Assembly (NCBI GenBank): GCA_017469445.1
Contig: JAFUGK010000015.1
Location: forward strand, 1-64,000
Length of the DNA: 64,000 nucleotides
Source of the DNA: Clostridia bacterium
Lineage (GTDB): Bacteria > Bacillota > Clostridia > TANB77 > CAG-508
Direction: 5' to 3'
A program made the translations under genes and the position numbers. Below the pieces are notes generated by a model. It was given only the letters and a program-made list of their open reading frames with translations, had not been told where the DNA came from and made no database searches. This document shows, in pieces, positions 18,644-27,843 of the stretch. Numbering within the stretch: position 1 is the stretch's first letter; each line of letters starts with the position of its first letter.

Positions 18644-19741
18644 TCACTTTCTATCAAATATTGTTTTAACTACACCTTTATCTATTAGCGTTCCATACAC
18701 ATTTTTAATAATTATTAATGCAATTGGTCCAACTAATAAACCTAATATTCCAATCAGTTTAAATCCTGTATACATGGCAATTAATGTAAATATTGGGTGA
18801 ATTCCTATTTGTTTGCTTACTATTTTGGGTTCTATAAATTGCCTTACTATTGAAATAACTGCTAAAATAACTAAAATTCCTATACCAAGCTTTATGTTTC
18901 CATTTATAGCTTCTATAAATGCCCATGGAATCATAACAGTGCCAGAGCCTAAAATAGGTAATGCATCTACAAAGCCTATTCCTAATGCTGATAAAAACGG
19001 ATACTGTACATCTATACCTAGCCATTTTAATATATATAATCCAATAAGTACCTGAAAAAATGCTATAACTATAAGTATAACCTGTGCCTTTAAATAACTT
19101 CCTAAACTACTTAATAATTCTCGTAAATGATAAAGTACTTTTTTTACCCATATTTTAGGAAAGTGATGCTCTATTTGGTCTAAAATATACAATTTGTCTA
19201 CACAAATAAAATATGTAGCCATTAGTGTTACAGCAATATATATTCCTACTGTTGGAAGACTGCTTATGGTTTTTAAAATAGAATTTAATATATTACTTAC
19301 AATTTGCGACGAATTTCCTATAATGTTTTGAGCTGAATCTTGTATTATTTTCATTATTTGCTCTGGTATTTTTATCCTATCCAAATTTAATTTACTTACA
19401 ATTGTTTGAAATTTACTATATAATTTATCCGAATATTCATTAATCCCGGTTAATAAATTATAAGATTCCGATACTATTGTTATAATTCCCCATGAAATTA
19501 AGCCAACTAAAATAGTAGAGACTAGAGCAAGTACTATAATAGCAGTTGTTTTCCTTGTTAGTTTTGTTTTTTTATGAGCATATTTTATTAATGGTTCAAT
19601 TAACATAGCAATTAAAAAAGCAATAACAAATGGTATATAGAATATTCCAAATTTCACAAGTAGATAAAACCCTAAAATGCTGAGAATTAGTGTAAGAATT
19701 CTTTTTATCACTTTGCTCCAATATCCTATATCTACTACCAT
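18644..19741 (-). CDS. ytvI: Sporulation membrane protein YtvI (AI-2E family)
   Basis: The 365-residue AI-2E family protein resembles the YtvI branch found in endospore formers: helices near 15-60, a soluble region 90-160, the block PILGSGTVMIPWAFIEAINGN and the C-terminal IGIHPIFTLIAMYTGFKLIGILGLLVGPI. Its molecular role in sporulation is not established. AAGGAGGCAGTAGCAA precedes the ATG. The YtvI assignment over a generic AI-2E exporter is moderately certain. Confidence 0.8.
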   Translation of the reverse strand: MVVDIGYWSKVIKRILTLILSILGFYLLVKFGIFYIPFVIAFLIAMLIEPLIKYAHKKTKLTRKTTAIIVLALVSTILVGLISWGIITIVSESYNLLTGINEYSDKLYSKFQTIVSKLNLDRIKIPEQIMKIIQDSAQNIIGNSSQIVSNILNSILKTISSLPTVGIYIAVTLMATYFICVDKLYILDQIEHHFPKIWVKKVLYHLRELLSSLGSYLKAQVILIVIAFFQVLIGLYILKWLGIDVQYPFLSALGIGFVDALPILGSGTVMIPWAFIEAINGNIKLGIGILVILAVISIVRQFIEPKIVSKQIGIHPIFTLIAMYTGFKLIGILGLLVGPIALIIIKNVYGTLIDKGVVKTIFDRK

Positions 19742-19785
19742 TTGCTACTGCCTCCTTAGATAATTTTATTCTTTAAAAAAGCGGT

Positions 19786-20232
19786 TTATTCAGCATTCTT
19801 AACATTAGTTCCCTTAGTATGACAAACTCCATCTAAAGTACTTGATAGACATTCATCACTTACAGATCTATATTGTGCCAGATTTCCAAGTGACACAACT
19901 CCTACTATTTGTTCATTTTGTACAACTGGTATTCTTCTTATTTGGTTGTCTTTCATTATACCTGCAATTGCTTCTGCATCAGTATCAGGCGTTGTTTTAA
20001 TAACATTTGTAGTCATAATGTCTGATGCCATAGTCTGCCCTGGATTTTTATCACATGCAACACTTCTTAATACAATATCTCTATCTGTTATAATTCCAAC
20101 AACTTCTTTGTTTTGTGTACATATCGGAATACTTCCTATATGATTTTCATTCATTAATTTTGCTATAGTACATATATTATCCTCAGGTTTAGCATAAATT
20201 ACATCCTTACACATAAATTCCTTAGCTCGCAT
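19786..20232 (-). CDS. Tandem CBS-domain protein
   Basis: This 148-residue protein consists of two CBS motifs (about 1-58: MCKDVIYAKPEDNICTIAKLMNENHIGSIP; about 68-125: IMTTNVIKTTPDTDAEAIAGIMKDNQIRRIP), which form one Bateman module that binds adenosine nucleotides. The C-terminal tail carries two Cys. Stand-alone proteins of this kind (YhcV type) are common in spore formers. GAGGAGTG precedes the ATG. Confidence 0.88.
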   Translation of the reverse strand: MRAKEFMCKDVIYAKPEDNICTIAKLMNENHIGSIPICTQNKEVVGIITDRDIVLRSVACDKNPGQTMASDIMTTNVIKTTPDTDAEAIAGIMKDNQIRRIPVVQNEQIVGVVSLGNLAQYRSVSDECLSSTLDGVCHTKGTNVKNAE

Positions 20233-20251
20233 AATACACTCCTCTCTTTAT

Positions 20252-20290
20252 AAAAAATAAACAGAGATAAAATATCCCTGTTTATTTTTT
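20252..20290 (-). terminator. Terminator after Pro/Gly-rich gene and before CBS gene
   Basis: AAAAAATAAACAGAGATA pairs with TCCCTGTTTATTTTTT; the stem tolerates one mismatch and has T-runs on both strands. It follows the stop of neither gene in plus orientation but lies between the 20313 stop and the CBS start. Confidence 0.7.
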
Positions 20291-20312
20291 GCATTTTTTA
20301 TTTTATTATTCA

Positions 20313-20888
20313 TTAATACATATCGTTATAATAATCTATATTGCCATCATAATCACTTCTTGGCATTGGTGGTCGTGGACCTCCTGGAAAAGGTGGTCTG
20401 CCTGGAAAAGGTGGTCTTCCAGGATACGGCGGCCTGCCTGGAAATGGTGGTCTATTAGGTCTCCTGCCACCTCCTAATAATTCCCTAATAACTAAAATTC
20501 TAACTAAATCTCTTAAAAGATTGTTAGGTCTTCTTTGTCTTGTTTCATTTTCTGTTTTTGAACTCTCTAACCTAGTATTTTTGGTTGCTTGTGCATTTCT
20601 ATTTTCTATTCTAACATCATTTTCTACTTCATTAATTTCTAAATTAGAATAAATTTCATTAGAAATTCTACTTACTACATCATCAGTAATTTTTCCCCTA
20701 TGCTGGTTACAAGCTTTATTTACCATTGGGTATATAATTTTATATACATCTGGATACAATTTTTCTACATCGTCATCATTGGGAATTTCTACATTTCTTT
20801 GATATTGTGCATAATAATTATTATATGTAGGCATTTGTCTATAGCATTCTAAGTCACGTAGATAATCTTCATAACTTTGATAGTACAT
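20313..20888 (-). CDS. Pro/Gly/Arg repeat protein, possibly spore-associated
   Basis: The 191-residue protein has a Tyr-rich N-terminus, a helical domain (about 35-85: DDDVEKLYPDVYKIIYPMVNKACNQH) and a C-terminal tail with four or five RPPFPG/RPPYPG units followed by DYDGNIDYYNDMY. The helical domain plus low-complexity tail resembles coat-type proteins of clostridial spores, but I cannot prove that. AGGAGGTTTAAT precedes the ATG. Confidence 0.7.
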   Translation of the reverse strand: MYYQSYEDYLRDLECYRQMPTYNNYYAQYQRNVEIPNDDDVEKLYPDVYKIIYPMVNKACNQHRGKITDDVVSRISNEIYSNLEINEVENDVRIENRNAQATKNTRLESSKTENETRQRRPNNLLRDLVRILVIRELLGGGRRPNRPPFPGRPPYPGRPPFPGRPPFPGGPRPPMPRSDYDGNIDYYNDMY

Positions 20889-20941
20889 ATTAAACCTCCT
20901 AAATTCAAATTAATATATACTATTCTTGTTTTTTAATTTGG

Positions 20942-22336
20942 TTACAAAGAATTAACTATTGCTTTAAATTTATCGCCACGCTCTTCAAAATTTTTATACA
21001 TGTCGAAACTTGCACTAGCAGGTGAAAATAGAACTACTTCACCTTTTTTTGCAACATTTTTAGCAACTTCTATTGTTTCTTTTAGTGTATCACATTCATA
21101 AATATCTATACTCTTATCTGAATTCTCCATCTCATCTTCAACAGATTTTTTTATCTTACCAGCAGTTTGCCCCATTAAAATTAATGAAGATACGTTATCT
21201 AATATTGGTTTTGCAATTGGTGTATAATCTAAATGTTTATCATAGCCACCTGCAATTAAAACAATTTTTTCTTCAAAAGAATTCAATCCTGCAATTGTCC
21301 TAGTTGGACTTGTTCCTATAGAATCATTATACCATTTAACTCCATCTATTTCTCTAACAAACTCCAATCTATGTTTTACACCTTTAAAATTCTTTATTGC
21401 TTCTGCTTGAATTTCCGTATCTGCCAAGCTCATGGTTGCAGCTATTGCAGTACAGGCATTTGCATAATTATGTTTTCCTCTTAATAACAATTCTTTAGCA
21501 TTTAAAATATGTTTTCTTAAATTATTATTGCAAATTTTTATTACATTATCATCTAAAATAACACCATTTGGTATTTTAGTTTCTGTACTAAAAAATACCA
21601 CTTTACCTGGTGCTTCTGCCTCGCAAGCTTTAGTTATTTCATTATCATAGTTTAATATTAAAATTCCATTTTCATCTTGAAATTTAAAAATATTTTTCTT
21701 TGCTTCTATATATTCTTCATAAGATTTATGAATATCTAAATGATTTGGCGAAATGTTAGTAATAACCGCAATTTGTGGGCTTACTTTTATATCCATTAGT
21801 TGGAAACTACTTAGTTCAAGAACCACTATATCATCTTTTTTCATTTCTTCTAATTTTGTAAAAAGTGGTATTCCTATATTTCCTCCCAAATAGCAGTTAT
21901 AGCCTTGTTTTTTTAGAATTTCATATATTAAACTTGTGGTAGTTGTTTTTCCATCGCTACCTGTTATTCCAACAACTTTTCCCGGGCATAATTCTATAAG
22001 CATTTCTATTTCAGATGTAATAATTGCTCCTCTTTTTGCTTCTTCTACTAACTCTGGTGTATCAGCTCTACATGTGGGTGAACGAAAAATAATATCAAAC
22101 CCATGTAATTTAGATAAATTATTCTTTCCAAAAGAAAATTCAATATTTCTTTGAGTAATAATATCTAAAATATTTTTATCAATATTATCAATTTCTCTAT
22201 TATCAAAAGCAGTTATTTTACAGCCCTGCTTATAAAAATAATCCAAAAGAGGTACATTACTTACTCCTAAACCAATTATTGCCACTTTCTTATTTCTTAT
22301 GTAATTTAAAAATTCTTTTAATTTTTCATTTTCCAT
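20942..22336 (-). CDS. murD: UDP-N-acetylmuramoyl-L-alanine:D-glutamate ligase
   Basis: MurD adds D-glutamate to UDP-MurNAc-L-Ala in cytoplasmic peptidoglycan synthesis. The 464 residues show an N-terminal Rossmann-like domain (VAIIGLGVSNVPLLDYF), the ATP loop GITGSDGKTTTTSLI near 115, NISPNHLDIH, a central HRLEF motif and the C-terminal ligase domain (FSPASASFDMYKNFEERGDKF), all in family order. AAGGGGCC precedes the ATG. It lies outside the usual dcw cluster. Confidence 0.95.
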   Translation of the reverse strand: MENEKLKEFLNYIRNKKVAIIGLGVSNVPLLDYFYKQGCKITAFDNREIDNIDKNILDIITQRNIEFSFGKNNLSKLHGFDIIFRSPTCRADTPELVEEAKRGAIITSEIEMLIELCPGKVVGITGSDGKTTTTSLIYEILKKQGYNCYLGGNIGIPLFTKLEEMKKDDIVVLELSSFQLMDIKVSPQIAVITNISPNHLDIHKSYEEYIEAKKNIFKFQDENGILILNYDNEITKACEAEAPGKVVFFSTETKIPNGVILDDNVIKICNNNLRKHILNAKELLLRGKHNYANACTAIAATMSLADTEIQAEAIKNFKGVKHRLEFVREIDGVKWYNDSIGTSPTRTIAGLNSFEEKIVLIAGGYDKHLDYTPIAKPILDNVSSLILMGQTAGKIKKSVEDEMENSDKSIDIYECDTLKETIEVAKNVAKKGEVVLFSPASASFDMYKNFEERGDKFKAIVNSL

Positions 22337-22362
22337 ACTCTGGCCCCTTTTCTTTTATATCT

Positions 22363-22439
22363 GTGTCCCCAGTTGGGAACAATTCCCAACTGGGGACGTT
22401 TCTAAATTGGGAATCACTCCCAATTTAGAAACGTCCCCA
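22363..22439. repeat. GGGGAC double palindrome, family 1 (copy 1)
   Basis: Two adjacent perfect palindromes share one GGGGAC: GTCCCCAGTTGGGAA with its complement (22365-22397), and GGGGACGTTTCTAAATTGGGA with its complement (about 22392-22438). The second palindrome encodes the final residues and stop codon of cmk. Related shorter copies occur at 24171 and 59381. Confidence 0.88.
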
Positions 22440-23094
22440 ACAAATTAATTGCTTCTTGTGGGGTTTTACAATTTGTTACATCTACTTCTATTGTTTTTTC
22501 ACTTTTATCGTAAAATCCAGCTTGTGCTTGTAATTCATCTCTTTTTTGAATGTTTGCCTTTATTTCTTCTAAGTTTGCTGTTTCATATTGTGATGCTTTA
22601 CGTCTTACTCTTTCATCTAAATCTGCAGTAATGAAAAAATGATAATCAGTTTCTGGGTATATTTTCATTATTGATCTTCCAGATAGTATAACCACATAAT
22701 TCTTTTTTAAATTATCTATTAGTCCTCTTGCAAATTCAAATAGTTTTTCGTTGTCAGCAATTCCTCCAACATTTGATACTGCAAGTGATGCTTCTTTAGA
22801 TTGCAATTTTTCTTCTTCCAATTTTTCTCCATTTAAATAAAATACTGTTTCTCTATCTTCTATTCTCATTTCGATACCTAGTTTATCCATTATCATTTTT
22901 ATGTCCGTACCTTGTGTTTTATTTCTTAATTCTTCCATATTTTTAAAATTTTTCATCATAACACATACAATTGCCCTGTACATGTTTCCTCCATTTAAAA
23001 ATATGGCATTTGGAATATTCTTTAACATTTCTCTACATAGTGTGGTTTTTCCACTTCCGACTAAACCTTCCACCCCTATTACTACATTCTCCAT
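22414..23094 (-). CDS. cmk: Cytidylate kinase-like protein
   Basis: This P-loop kinase has GVEGLVGSGKTTL at residues 7-19, an NMP-binding-like region (LNGGNMYRAIV) and the LSGRS motif of CMP kinases with FITADLDERVRRKA behind it. CMP kinase phosphorylates CMP and dCMP in the cytoplasm. The length (226) fits. The last residues LGTFLNWE and the stop are encoded by the palindromic repeat at 22392-22438, so the native C-terminus has been altered. AAGGAAGTG precedes the ATG. Confidence 0.8.
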   Translation of the reverse strand: MENVVIGVEGLVGSGKTTLCREMLKNIPNAIFLNGGNMYRAIVCVMMKNFKNMEELRNKTQGTDIKMIMDKLGIEMRIEDRETVFYLNGEKLEEEKLQSKEASLAVSNVGGIADNEKLFEFARGLIDNLKKNYVVILSGRSIMKIYPETDYHFFITADLDERVRRKASQYETANLEEIKANIQKRDELQAQAGFYDKSEKTIEVDVTNCKTPQEAINLLGTFLNWE

Positions 23095-23179
23095 ATAAAA
23101 TCACTTCCTTTGATTCGCAAATTACTTTTCTTGTGTATTTTATCACAAATATACATTAAAGTAAAATATAGGCAAAATT

Positions 23180-23225
23180 AAAGAGCCCAGTTGTATGCAA
23201 ATCTGCATTAACTAGACTCTTTTTT
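23180..23225. terminator. Bidirectional terminator of the small hydrophobic peptide gene
   Basis: Nested stems AGAG/CTCT, AGTT/AACT and ATGCA/TGCAT form one hairpin, with T6 on the plus side and a T-rich tail on the minus side. A second hairpin, GCCCAC/GTGGGC at 23226-23241, lies just before it in the minus transcript. AAGAGCC at 23268-23275 could also pair with GGCTCTT of the terminator, allowing alternative folds. Confidence 0.6.
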
Positions 23226-23273
23226 GCCCACTTACGTGGGCTTGGACCGGGAAACTCTTAATCATCCAGGCTC

Positions 23274-23336
23274 TTATCGAAAGCTGCTAAAGCCAAGATG
23301 ATTATAATAATTGCTGCAAATGAAAATTTTGCCATT
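23274..23336 (-). CDS. 20-residue hydrophobic peptide, type I toxin-like
   Basis: The ORF is ATG plus 19 codons: MAKFSFAA, then five Ile, then LALAAFR. It has AAAGGAGGAAGGGAAA immediately upstream and a consensus promoter (see 23367). The product is one short membrane helix with basic ends, like the Ibs class of type I toxins (18-19 residues). A structured 3-prime region of about 90 bases precedes the terminator. No antisense RNA promoter could be assigned, so the toxin role is an inference; a small membrane regulator is the alternative. Confidence 0.55.
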   Translation of the reverse strand, partial: NGKIFICSNYYNHLGFSSFR

Positions 23337-23366
23337 TTCCCTTCCTCCTTTAACAGAGTTTTAAAT

Positions 23367-23395
23367 ATTATATCATATATTCTGAAATATGTAAA
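23367..23395 (-). promoter_or_regulatory. Consensus SigA promoter of the 20-residue ORF
   Basis: On the minus strand TTTACA (23395-23390), 17 bases, then TATAAT (23372-23367). Transcription would start near 23360, giving a leader of about 24 bases and a transcript of about 180 bases ending at the 23180 hairpin. Confidence 0.7.
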
Positions 23396-23419
23396 CTAAA
23401 TTATTGTTTTTGATTTTAG

Positions 23420-23448
23420 TATATTTTTCCCCAATTTTGACATAATAT
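23420..23448 (+). promoter_or_regulatory. SigG/SigF-like promoter of the Asn-rich peptide gene
   Basis: GTATA at 23420-23424 and CATAATA at 23442-23448 are 17 bases apart, matching the forespore pattern GHATR then CATnnTA. The gene starts 33 bases downstream of the -10 element. Confidence 0.5.
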
Positions 23449-23480
23449 TAGTAGCTCATTTTTGAGGAGGTGCCTAATTT

Positions 23481-23594
23481 ATGGAAAATAAAAATAAACA
23501 GAATAAGAACAACAATAAGAACAATAACAGAAACGATAATAGTAATAACAACAGCAAAAACAACAATCAAAGAAATAACAGCGATTGTGAATAA
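23481..23594 (+). CDS. 37-residue Asn/Lys-rich peptide
   Basis: The ATG follows GAGGAGGTG. Nearly half of the residues are Asn, interspersed with Lys, Gln, Arg and Ser, ending SDCE. Composition and the forespore-type promoter suggest a small spore protein (SASP-like), but it does not match an alpha/beta SASP. It ends before a strong terminator shared with the convergent gene. Confidence 0.65.
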   Translation: MENKNKQNKNNNKNNNRNDNSNNNSKNNNQRNNSDCE

Positions 23595-23604
23595 TAATTA
23601 CTAA

Positions 23605-23645
23605 CAAAAAATCTTACTCTTAAAACTTAAGAGTAAGATTTTTTT
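23605..23645. terminator. Bidirectional terminator
   Basis: AAAAAATCTTACTCTTAA and its complement with a 4-base loop and T7. It separates the Asn-rich peptide gene from the convergent gene at 23650. Confidence 0.9.
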
Positions 23646-23649
23646 CATT

Positions 23650-24072
23650 TTAGATTGTTCTTACAAAAGGTACACGTAACTCTTTTGCAATTTTGCAAAA
23701 ATCCTCATCCTTACTAAAAATCTTGTATTTAACAAGTTCTACAATACTATTTAAATTTTTGTTAGGATTCTCTTCTGCGCATTTAATGAAAAGCCTTTTT
23801 ACAATTTCAAACATTTGCTGGTTTGAACCATATATGCGCTCTTTTGAAACATCAATAAATCTTTTGCTTGCTATTTGAGTATCTTCCATGCCACAGAATA
23901 AGCATTTCATTTCATGATAGCTCTCATTCCCGGTAGGATTTTGGCAATATTCAGTTATTACTACCACCTCATGTTCGCATCTGTTGTGAATTCTTTCTAA
24001 TTCTCTCCGAATTCTTATTAATTCTTTCTCAAGTTCCTCTCTCCGTGAAATTACTTCTAATTCTTTTCTCAT
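23650..24072 (-). CDS. Hypothetical protein with coiled coil and Cys/His cluster
   Basis: The 140-residue protein has an N-terminal coiled coil (about 2-35) followed by CEHE, then C-x16-C-x2-C (Cys in EYCQNP and CLFCGMED), which looks like a small zinc site. The rest is helical. ATG at 24072 has GAGGAGG 7 bases upstream; an earlier ATG at 24090 lacks one. I recognise no family. Confidence 0.65.
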   Translation of the reverse strand: MRKELEVISRREELEKELIRIRRELERIHNRCEHEVVVITEYCQNPTGNESYHEMKCLFCGMEDTQIASKRFIDVSKERIYGSNQQMFEIVKRLFIKCAEENPNKNLNSIVELVKYKIFSKDEDFCKIAKELRVPFVRTI

Positions 24073-24170
24073 TTGTAATCCTCCTCTCACTAGTCAGTGA
24101 AAAAGCCTTATTTCAAATAATTAACTAAACTTTTATAATTATACTATGATTTACATAATTTTGCAAGATG

Positions 24171-24211
24171 TGTCCCCAGTTGGGAATCATTCCCAATTAG
24201 GAAACGTCCCC
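24171..24211. repeat. GGGGAC palindrome, family 1 (copy 2)
   Basis: GTCCCCAGTTGGGAATCAT joined to TCCCAATTAGGAAACGTCCCC: the left half equals one hairpin of the 22363 copy and the right half equals the other, as if the two had recombined. It encodes the last residues and stop of uvrA. Confidence 0.8.
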
Positions 24212-27036
24212 AATATACCAATATACTTTTTTAAAAATTTGCCTGTATAAGACCTGTTATTTTTACAAATTTGCTCAGGTGTTCCTACTGCTACAATTTC
24301 TCCACCGTTTTCTCCACCTTCCATACCTAAGTCTATAATATGGTCTGCTGTTTTTATTAGGTCTAAATTATGTTCTATTACTATTATACTATTTCCTGTA
24401 TCTACAAGTCTTTGCAATATATTTACTAACTTATGAACATCTGCTATGTGTAGTCCTGTTGTTGGTTCATCTAATATATATAATGTTTTTCCTGTAGCCC
24501 TTTTAGATAGCTCTGTTGCGAGTTTAATTCTTTGTGCTTCTCCTCCAGATAATGTTGTAGAAGGTTGCCCTAGTTTTATATATCCAAGTCCTACATCATA
24601 AAGAGTTTGCAATTTAGGCTTTATTCTTGGCATATTTTTAAAGAATTCTAATGCTTCCTCTACTGTCATATTTAATACATCTGAAATGCTCTTTCCCTTG
24701 TATTTAACTTCAAGTGTTTCTTTATTATATCTTTTTCCTTTACATACTTCGCATGGAACATATACATCTGGCAAGAAATGCATTTCTATTTTTAGTATTC
24801 CGTCTCCATTACATGCTTCGCATCTTCCGCCTGGTACATTAAAGCTAAATCTACTTTTACTGTATCCTCTCATTTTAGCTTCATTTGTCCCTGCAAATAT
24901 ATCTCTTATTAAATCAAACATACCTGTATATGTTGCTGGGTTTGAACGTGGTGTTCTTCCTATTGGAGATTGATCTATATTAATTATTTTATCTATATTT
25001 TCTATTCCTTTTACTTCTTTGCATTTTCCATGTTTTTCGTTTGCGCCATTTAGTTCTTTTGCTATGTATTTATATAGTATTTCGTTTACGAGTGTACTCT
25101 TTCCAGAGCCTGAAACTCCAGTAACACAAGTAAATACGCCAAGTGGAAATGTTACATCAATATTTTTTAAGTTATGTTCTTTTGCTCCAATTACTTGAAT
25201 ATTTTTTCCATTAGACTTTCTTCTCTTTTTAGGTACTTCAATTTTTAATCTACCACTTAAATATTTACCTGTTATAGAATTAGGATTTTCTTTTATTTCT
25301 TCTGCAGTTCCCTGTGCTATAACATTTCCTCCATGTACTCCAGCTCCTGGTCCAATATCTATTATTTGGTCTGCTGCATACATAGTATCTTCATCATGCT
25401 CTACTACTAATACTGTATTCCCTAAATCTCTTAATTTTTTAAGTGTTGCAAGTAATTTATCGTTATCCCTTTGATGTAGTCCTATACTTGGTTCATCAAG
25501 TATATATAGCACACCAGTTAATCCAGAGCCAATTTGTGTTGCTAAACGTATTCTTTGTGCCTCGCCTCCAGAAAGGGTTCCTGCTGATCTTGAAAGTGTT
25601 AAATATTCAAGTCCAACATCTATTAAAAATTGTAATCTTTTATCTAATTCTTTTAATATTGGTTCAGCAATTACTGTGTTTTTCTTGCTTAATTCTAGTT
25701 TGCTCAACCAATCTTTTATTCTGTTTATTGGCATTTTAGTTAATTCATTTATATTTTTATCTTTTACTTTTACAGCTAAACTCATTTCATTAAGTCTTGC
25801 TCCATTACAAGTATCACAATGACTATTGCTCATATACATCTCATAAAAATCTCTCATACCTTGAGATTTTGTTTCAGAATGTCTACGCTCTAGTGTTGGT
25901 ATTACTCCTTCAAATGGTGCAGTAAACTTTCTCGTTCCAGCAGATGTTGTATATGTGAAGTTAATTTCTTCATTGCCTGTTCCATATAGTATTTTGTTTA
26001 AGAAATCCTTTGGTAATTTTTTGATAGGTTTGCTAATATCTACTCCATAATGTTTAGCAATGCTTTCAAAATACATTTTTGCCATTGTTTCAGATTTTTT
26101 CATTGTACTTGCTCCAAAAGCTTTTACTCCATCATATAGTGTTTTGTTTTTATCTGGTATTATCAAATCTGGATCCATTTTCATTAAGTATCCAATACCA
26201 CTACATGCAGGACATGCACCAAATGGATTGTTAAATGAAAACATTCTTGGAGATAATTCTTCAAAACTTATACCACAATCTGGGCAAGCATAATTTTGGC
26301 TAAATAATTTTTCTTCTTTTCCAGGTAAATCTATTATTACTAAGTTATTTGCATGTGCTAATGCTATTTCGACAGATTCTGTTAATCTATTTCTAATATC
26401 TGCTTTAACAACTAATCTATCTACTAATACTTCCACATTATGTTTTTTATTTCTGTCTATTGGTATGTCATCACTTATTTCATATATAGTACCATCTACT
26501 CTAACTCTAATAAATCCTTCTTTCTGTAAACCCTCTAGTACTTTTGCAAATTCACCTTTTTTACCTCTTATAATTGGTGCTAATACTTGTATTTTAGTTC
26601 CTTCATCTAATTCCATAATGCTATCTACAATTTGGTCTATTGTCTGTTTTTCGATTTTTTTACCACATTTAGGACAATAAGGCACACCTATCCTTGCATA
26701 TAATAATCTTATATAATCATAAATTTCAGTAACTGTACCAACAGTTGAACGAGGATTTTTAGATGTGGTTTTTTGATCTATTGATATTGCTGGAGATAAC
26801 CCCTCTATTTTTTCTACATCAGGCTTTTCCATAAGGCCTAAAAACTGTCTTGCATATGAAGACAAACTTTCTACATATCTCCTTTGCCCTTCTGCATACA
26901 ATGTATCAAAGGCAAGTGAAGATTTTCCAGAACCAGATAAACCTGTTATTACTACCAATTTATCTCTTGGAATTTCAAGATTTACATTTTTTAAATTATG
27001 TTCTTTTGCTCCTTTTATTATTATAGAATCATTCAT
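24187..27036 (-). CDS. uvrA: Excinuclease ABC subunit A
   Basis: UvrA is the damage-sensing dimer of nucleotide excision repair. Its 949 residues contain two ABC modules (Walker [13 protein letters not shown] and [13 protein letters not shown]), signatures SGGEAQRI twice, and zinc motifs CPKCGKK, CPDCG/CPACSG and [16 protein letters not shown]. The ATG overlaps the stop of the upstream gene as ATGA. After the expected end ([10 protein letters not shown]) come LGTFPNWE and the stop, contributed by the palindromic repeat. Confidence 0.97.
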   Translation of the reverse strand: MNDSIIIKGAKEHNLKNVNLEIPRDKLVVITGLSGSGKSSLAFDTLYAEGQRRYVESLSSYARQFLGLMEKPDVEKIEGLSPAISIDQKTTSKNPRSTVGTVTEIYDYIRLLYARIGVPYCPKCGKKIEKQTIDQIVDSIMELDEGTKIQVLAPIIRGKKGEFAKVLEGLQKEGFIRVRVDGTIYEISDDIPIDRNKKHNVEVLVDRLVVKADIRNRLTESVEIALAHANNLVIIDLPGKEEKLFSQNYACPDCGISFEELSPRMFSFNNPFGACPACSGIGYLMKMDPDLIIPDKNKTLYDGVKAFGASTMKKSETMAKMYFESIAKHYGVDISKPIKKLPKDFLNKILYGTGNEEINFTYTTSAGTRKFTAPFEGVIPTLERRHSETKSQGMRDFYEMYMSNSHCDTCNGARLNEMSLAVKVKDKNINELTKMPINRIKDWLSKLELSKKNTVIAEPILKELDKRLQFLIDVGLEYLTLSRSAGTLSGGEAQRIRLATQIGSGLTGVLYILDEPSIGLHQRDNDKLLATLKKLRDLGNTVLVVEHDEDTMYAADQIIDIGPGAGVHGGNVIAQGTAEEIKENPNSITGKYLSGRLKIEVPKKRRKSNGKNIQVIGAKEHNLKNIDVTFPLGVFTCVTGVSGSGKSTLVNEILYKYIAKELNGANEKHGKCKEVKGIENIDKIINIDQSPIGRTPRSNPATYTGMFDLIRDIFAGTNEAKMRGYSKSRFSFNVPGGRCEACNGDGILKIEMHFLPDVYVPCEVCKGKRYNKETLEVKYKGKSISDVLNMTVEEALEFFKNMPRIKPKLQTLYDVGLGYIKLGQPSTTLSGGEAQRIKLATELSKRATGKTLYILDEPTTGLHIADVHKLVNILQRLVDTGNSIIVIEHNLDLIKTADHIIDLGMEGGENGGEIVAVGTPEQICKNNRSYTGKFLKKYIGILGTFPNWE

Positions 27037-27830
27037 CTTTCATTTCTCCTACTCATTATTTTTTCTAATTTCTTTATATTCTCTCTATATGTTACATAAG
27101 AAAACTTGTCCTTTGTAGAAATTTTACTACGTATTTCATAATGATCATAATATTTATCTGCTGTTCTATAATCATTTATTAAATAATCTTTTGAATATGG
27201 TTTTTTTCCATCTATATAACCAACTTTTTCTTTTAATTCTTTTGGTATTACAAGCATAGTAGAAGTATCTACAATATATTCTTTACCATTAATTTCAGTT
27301 TCTACCCATGCATGGTTACCATCTTCAGAATTTTTAGTTCCTGCTATACATGGTAAATTTCCACTGTGGAATTGAGGATTTTCAAACATAACACCTATTA
27401 ATCTACTTGTTGGTTGGCAATACCCTATATGGTCACCTCTGCAAAATAATTCGTACATATTAGAATAACTTTCCACATTAACATCTTTAGTTGCCTCTAG
27501 TAAAGTTTTTCCATTTTTATATTCAAAATCTTCAAATCCTTTTATATCTCCACTTTCTATATATTTTGCTATATCTGGGTTTTTAGAAATAGCTTCTTTT
27601 CTTAAATTTGGTATAGGTCCCTTTTGCTTATATTGTAATAATTTTATTAATATCTTCCAAATGTTTAAAGGCACCTTGGCTTTTTTATCTGAAATTTTAA
27701 AATTAATATCTTGTATAGATTTTTCTGCTAATAAAAAATCTAAATCTTCCCATGTAGGTACATTTTCTAAAGTAAATCTTTGATTTTCAAAAAAATCATA
27801 ATCATTTTTTCTTGATAAATAATATATCAC
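27033..27830 (-). CDS. Transglutaminase-like protein within the uvrBA operon
   Basis: The 265-residue protein shows a papain-like triad in transglutaminase order: Cys in [11 protein letters not shown] (about 149), His in GNHAWVE (about 184) and Asp in YIVDTST (about 199). No signal peptide is visible, so it is probably cytoplasmic. The start is GTG at 27830 after AGAGGCG, 13 bases from the uvrB stop, and the stop overlaps the uvrA ATG. This insertion between uvrB and uvrA suggests cotranscription with repair genes. Substrate and activity unknown; peptidase is as likely as transamidase. Confidence 0.7.
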   Translation of the reverse strand: MIYYLSRKNDYDFFENQRFTLENVPTWEDLDFLLAEKSIQDINFKISDKKAKVPLNIWKILIKLLQYKQKGPIPNLRKEAISKNPDIAKYIESGDIKGFEDFEYKNGKTLLEATKDVNVESYSNMYELFCRGDHIGYCQPTSRLIGVMFENPQFHSGNLPCIAGTKNSEDGNHAWVETEINGKEYIVDTSTMLVIPKELKEKVGYIDGKKPYSKDYLINDYRTADKYYDHYEIRSKISTKDKFSYVTYRENIKKLEKIMSRRNER

Positions 27831-27843
27831 TTCAATCGCCTCT

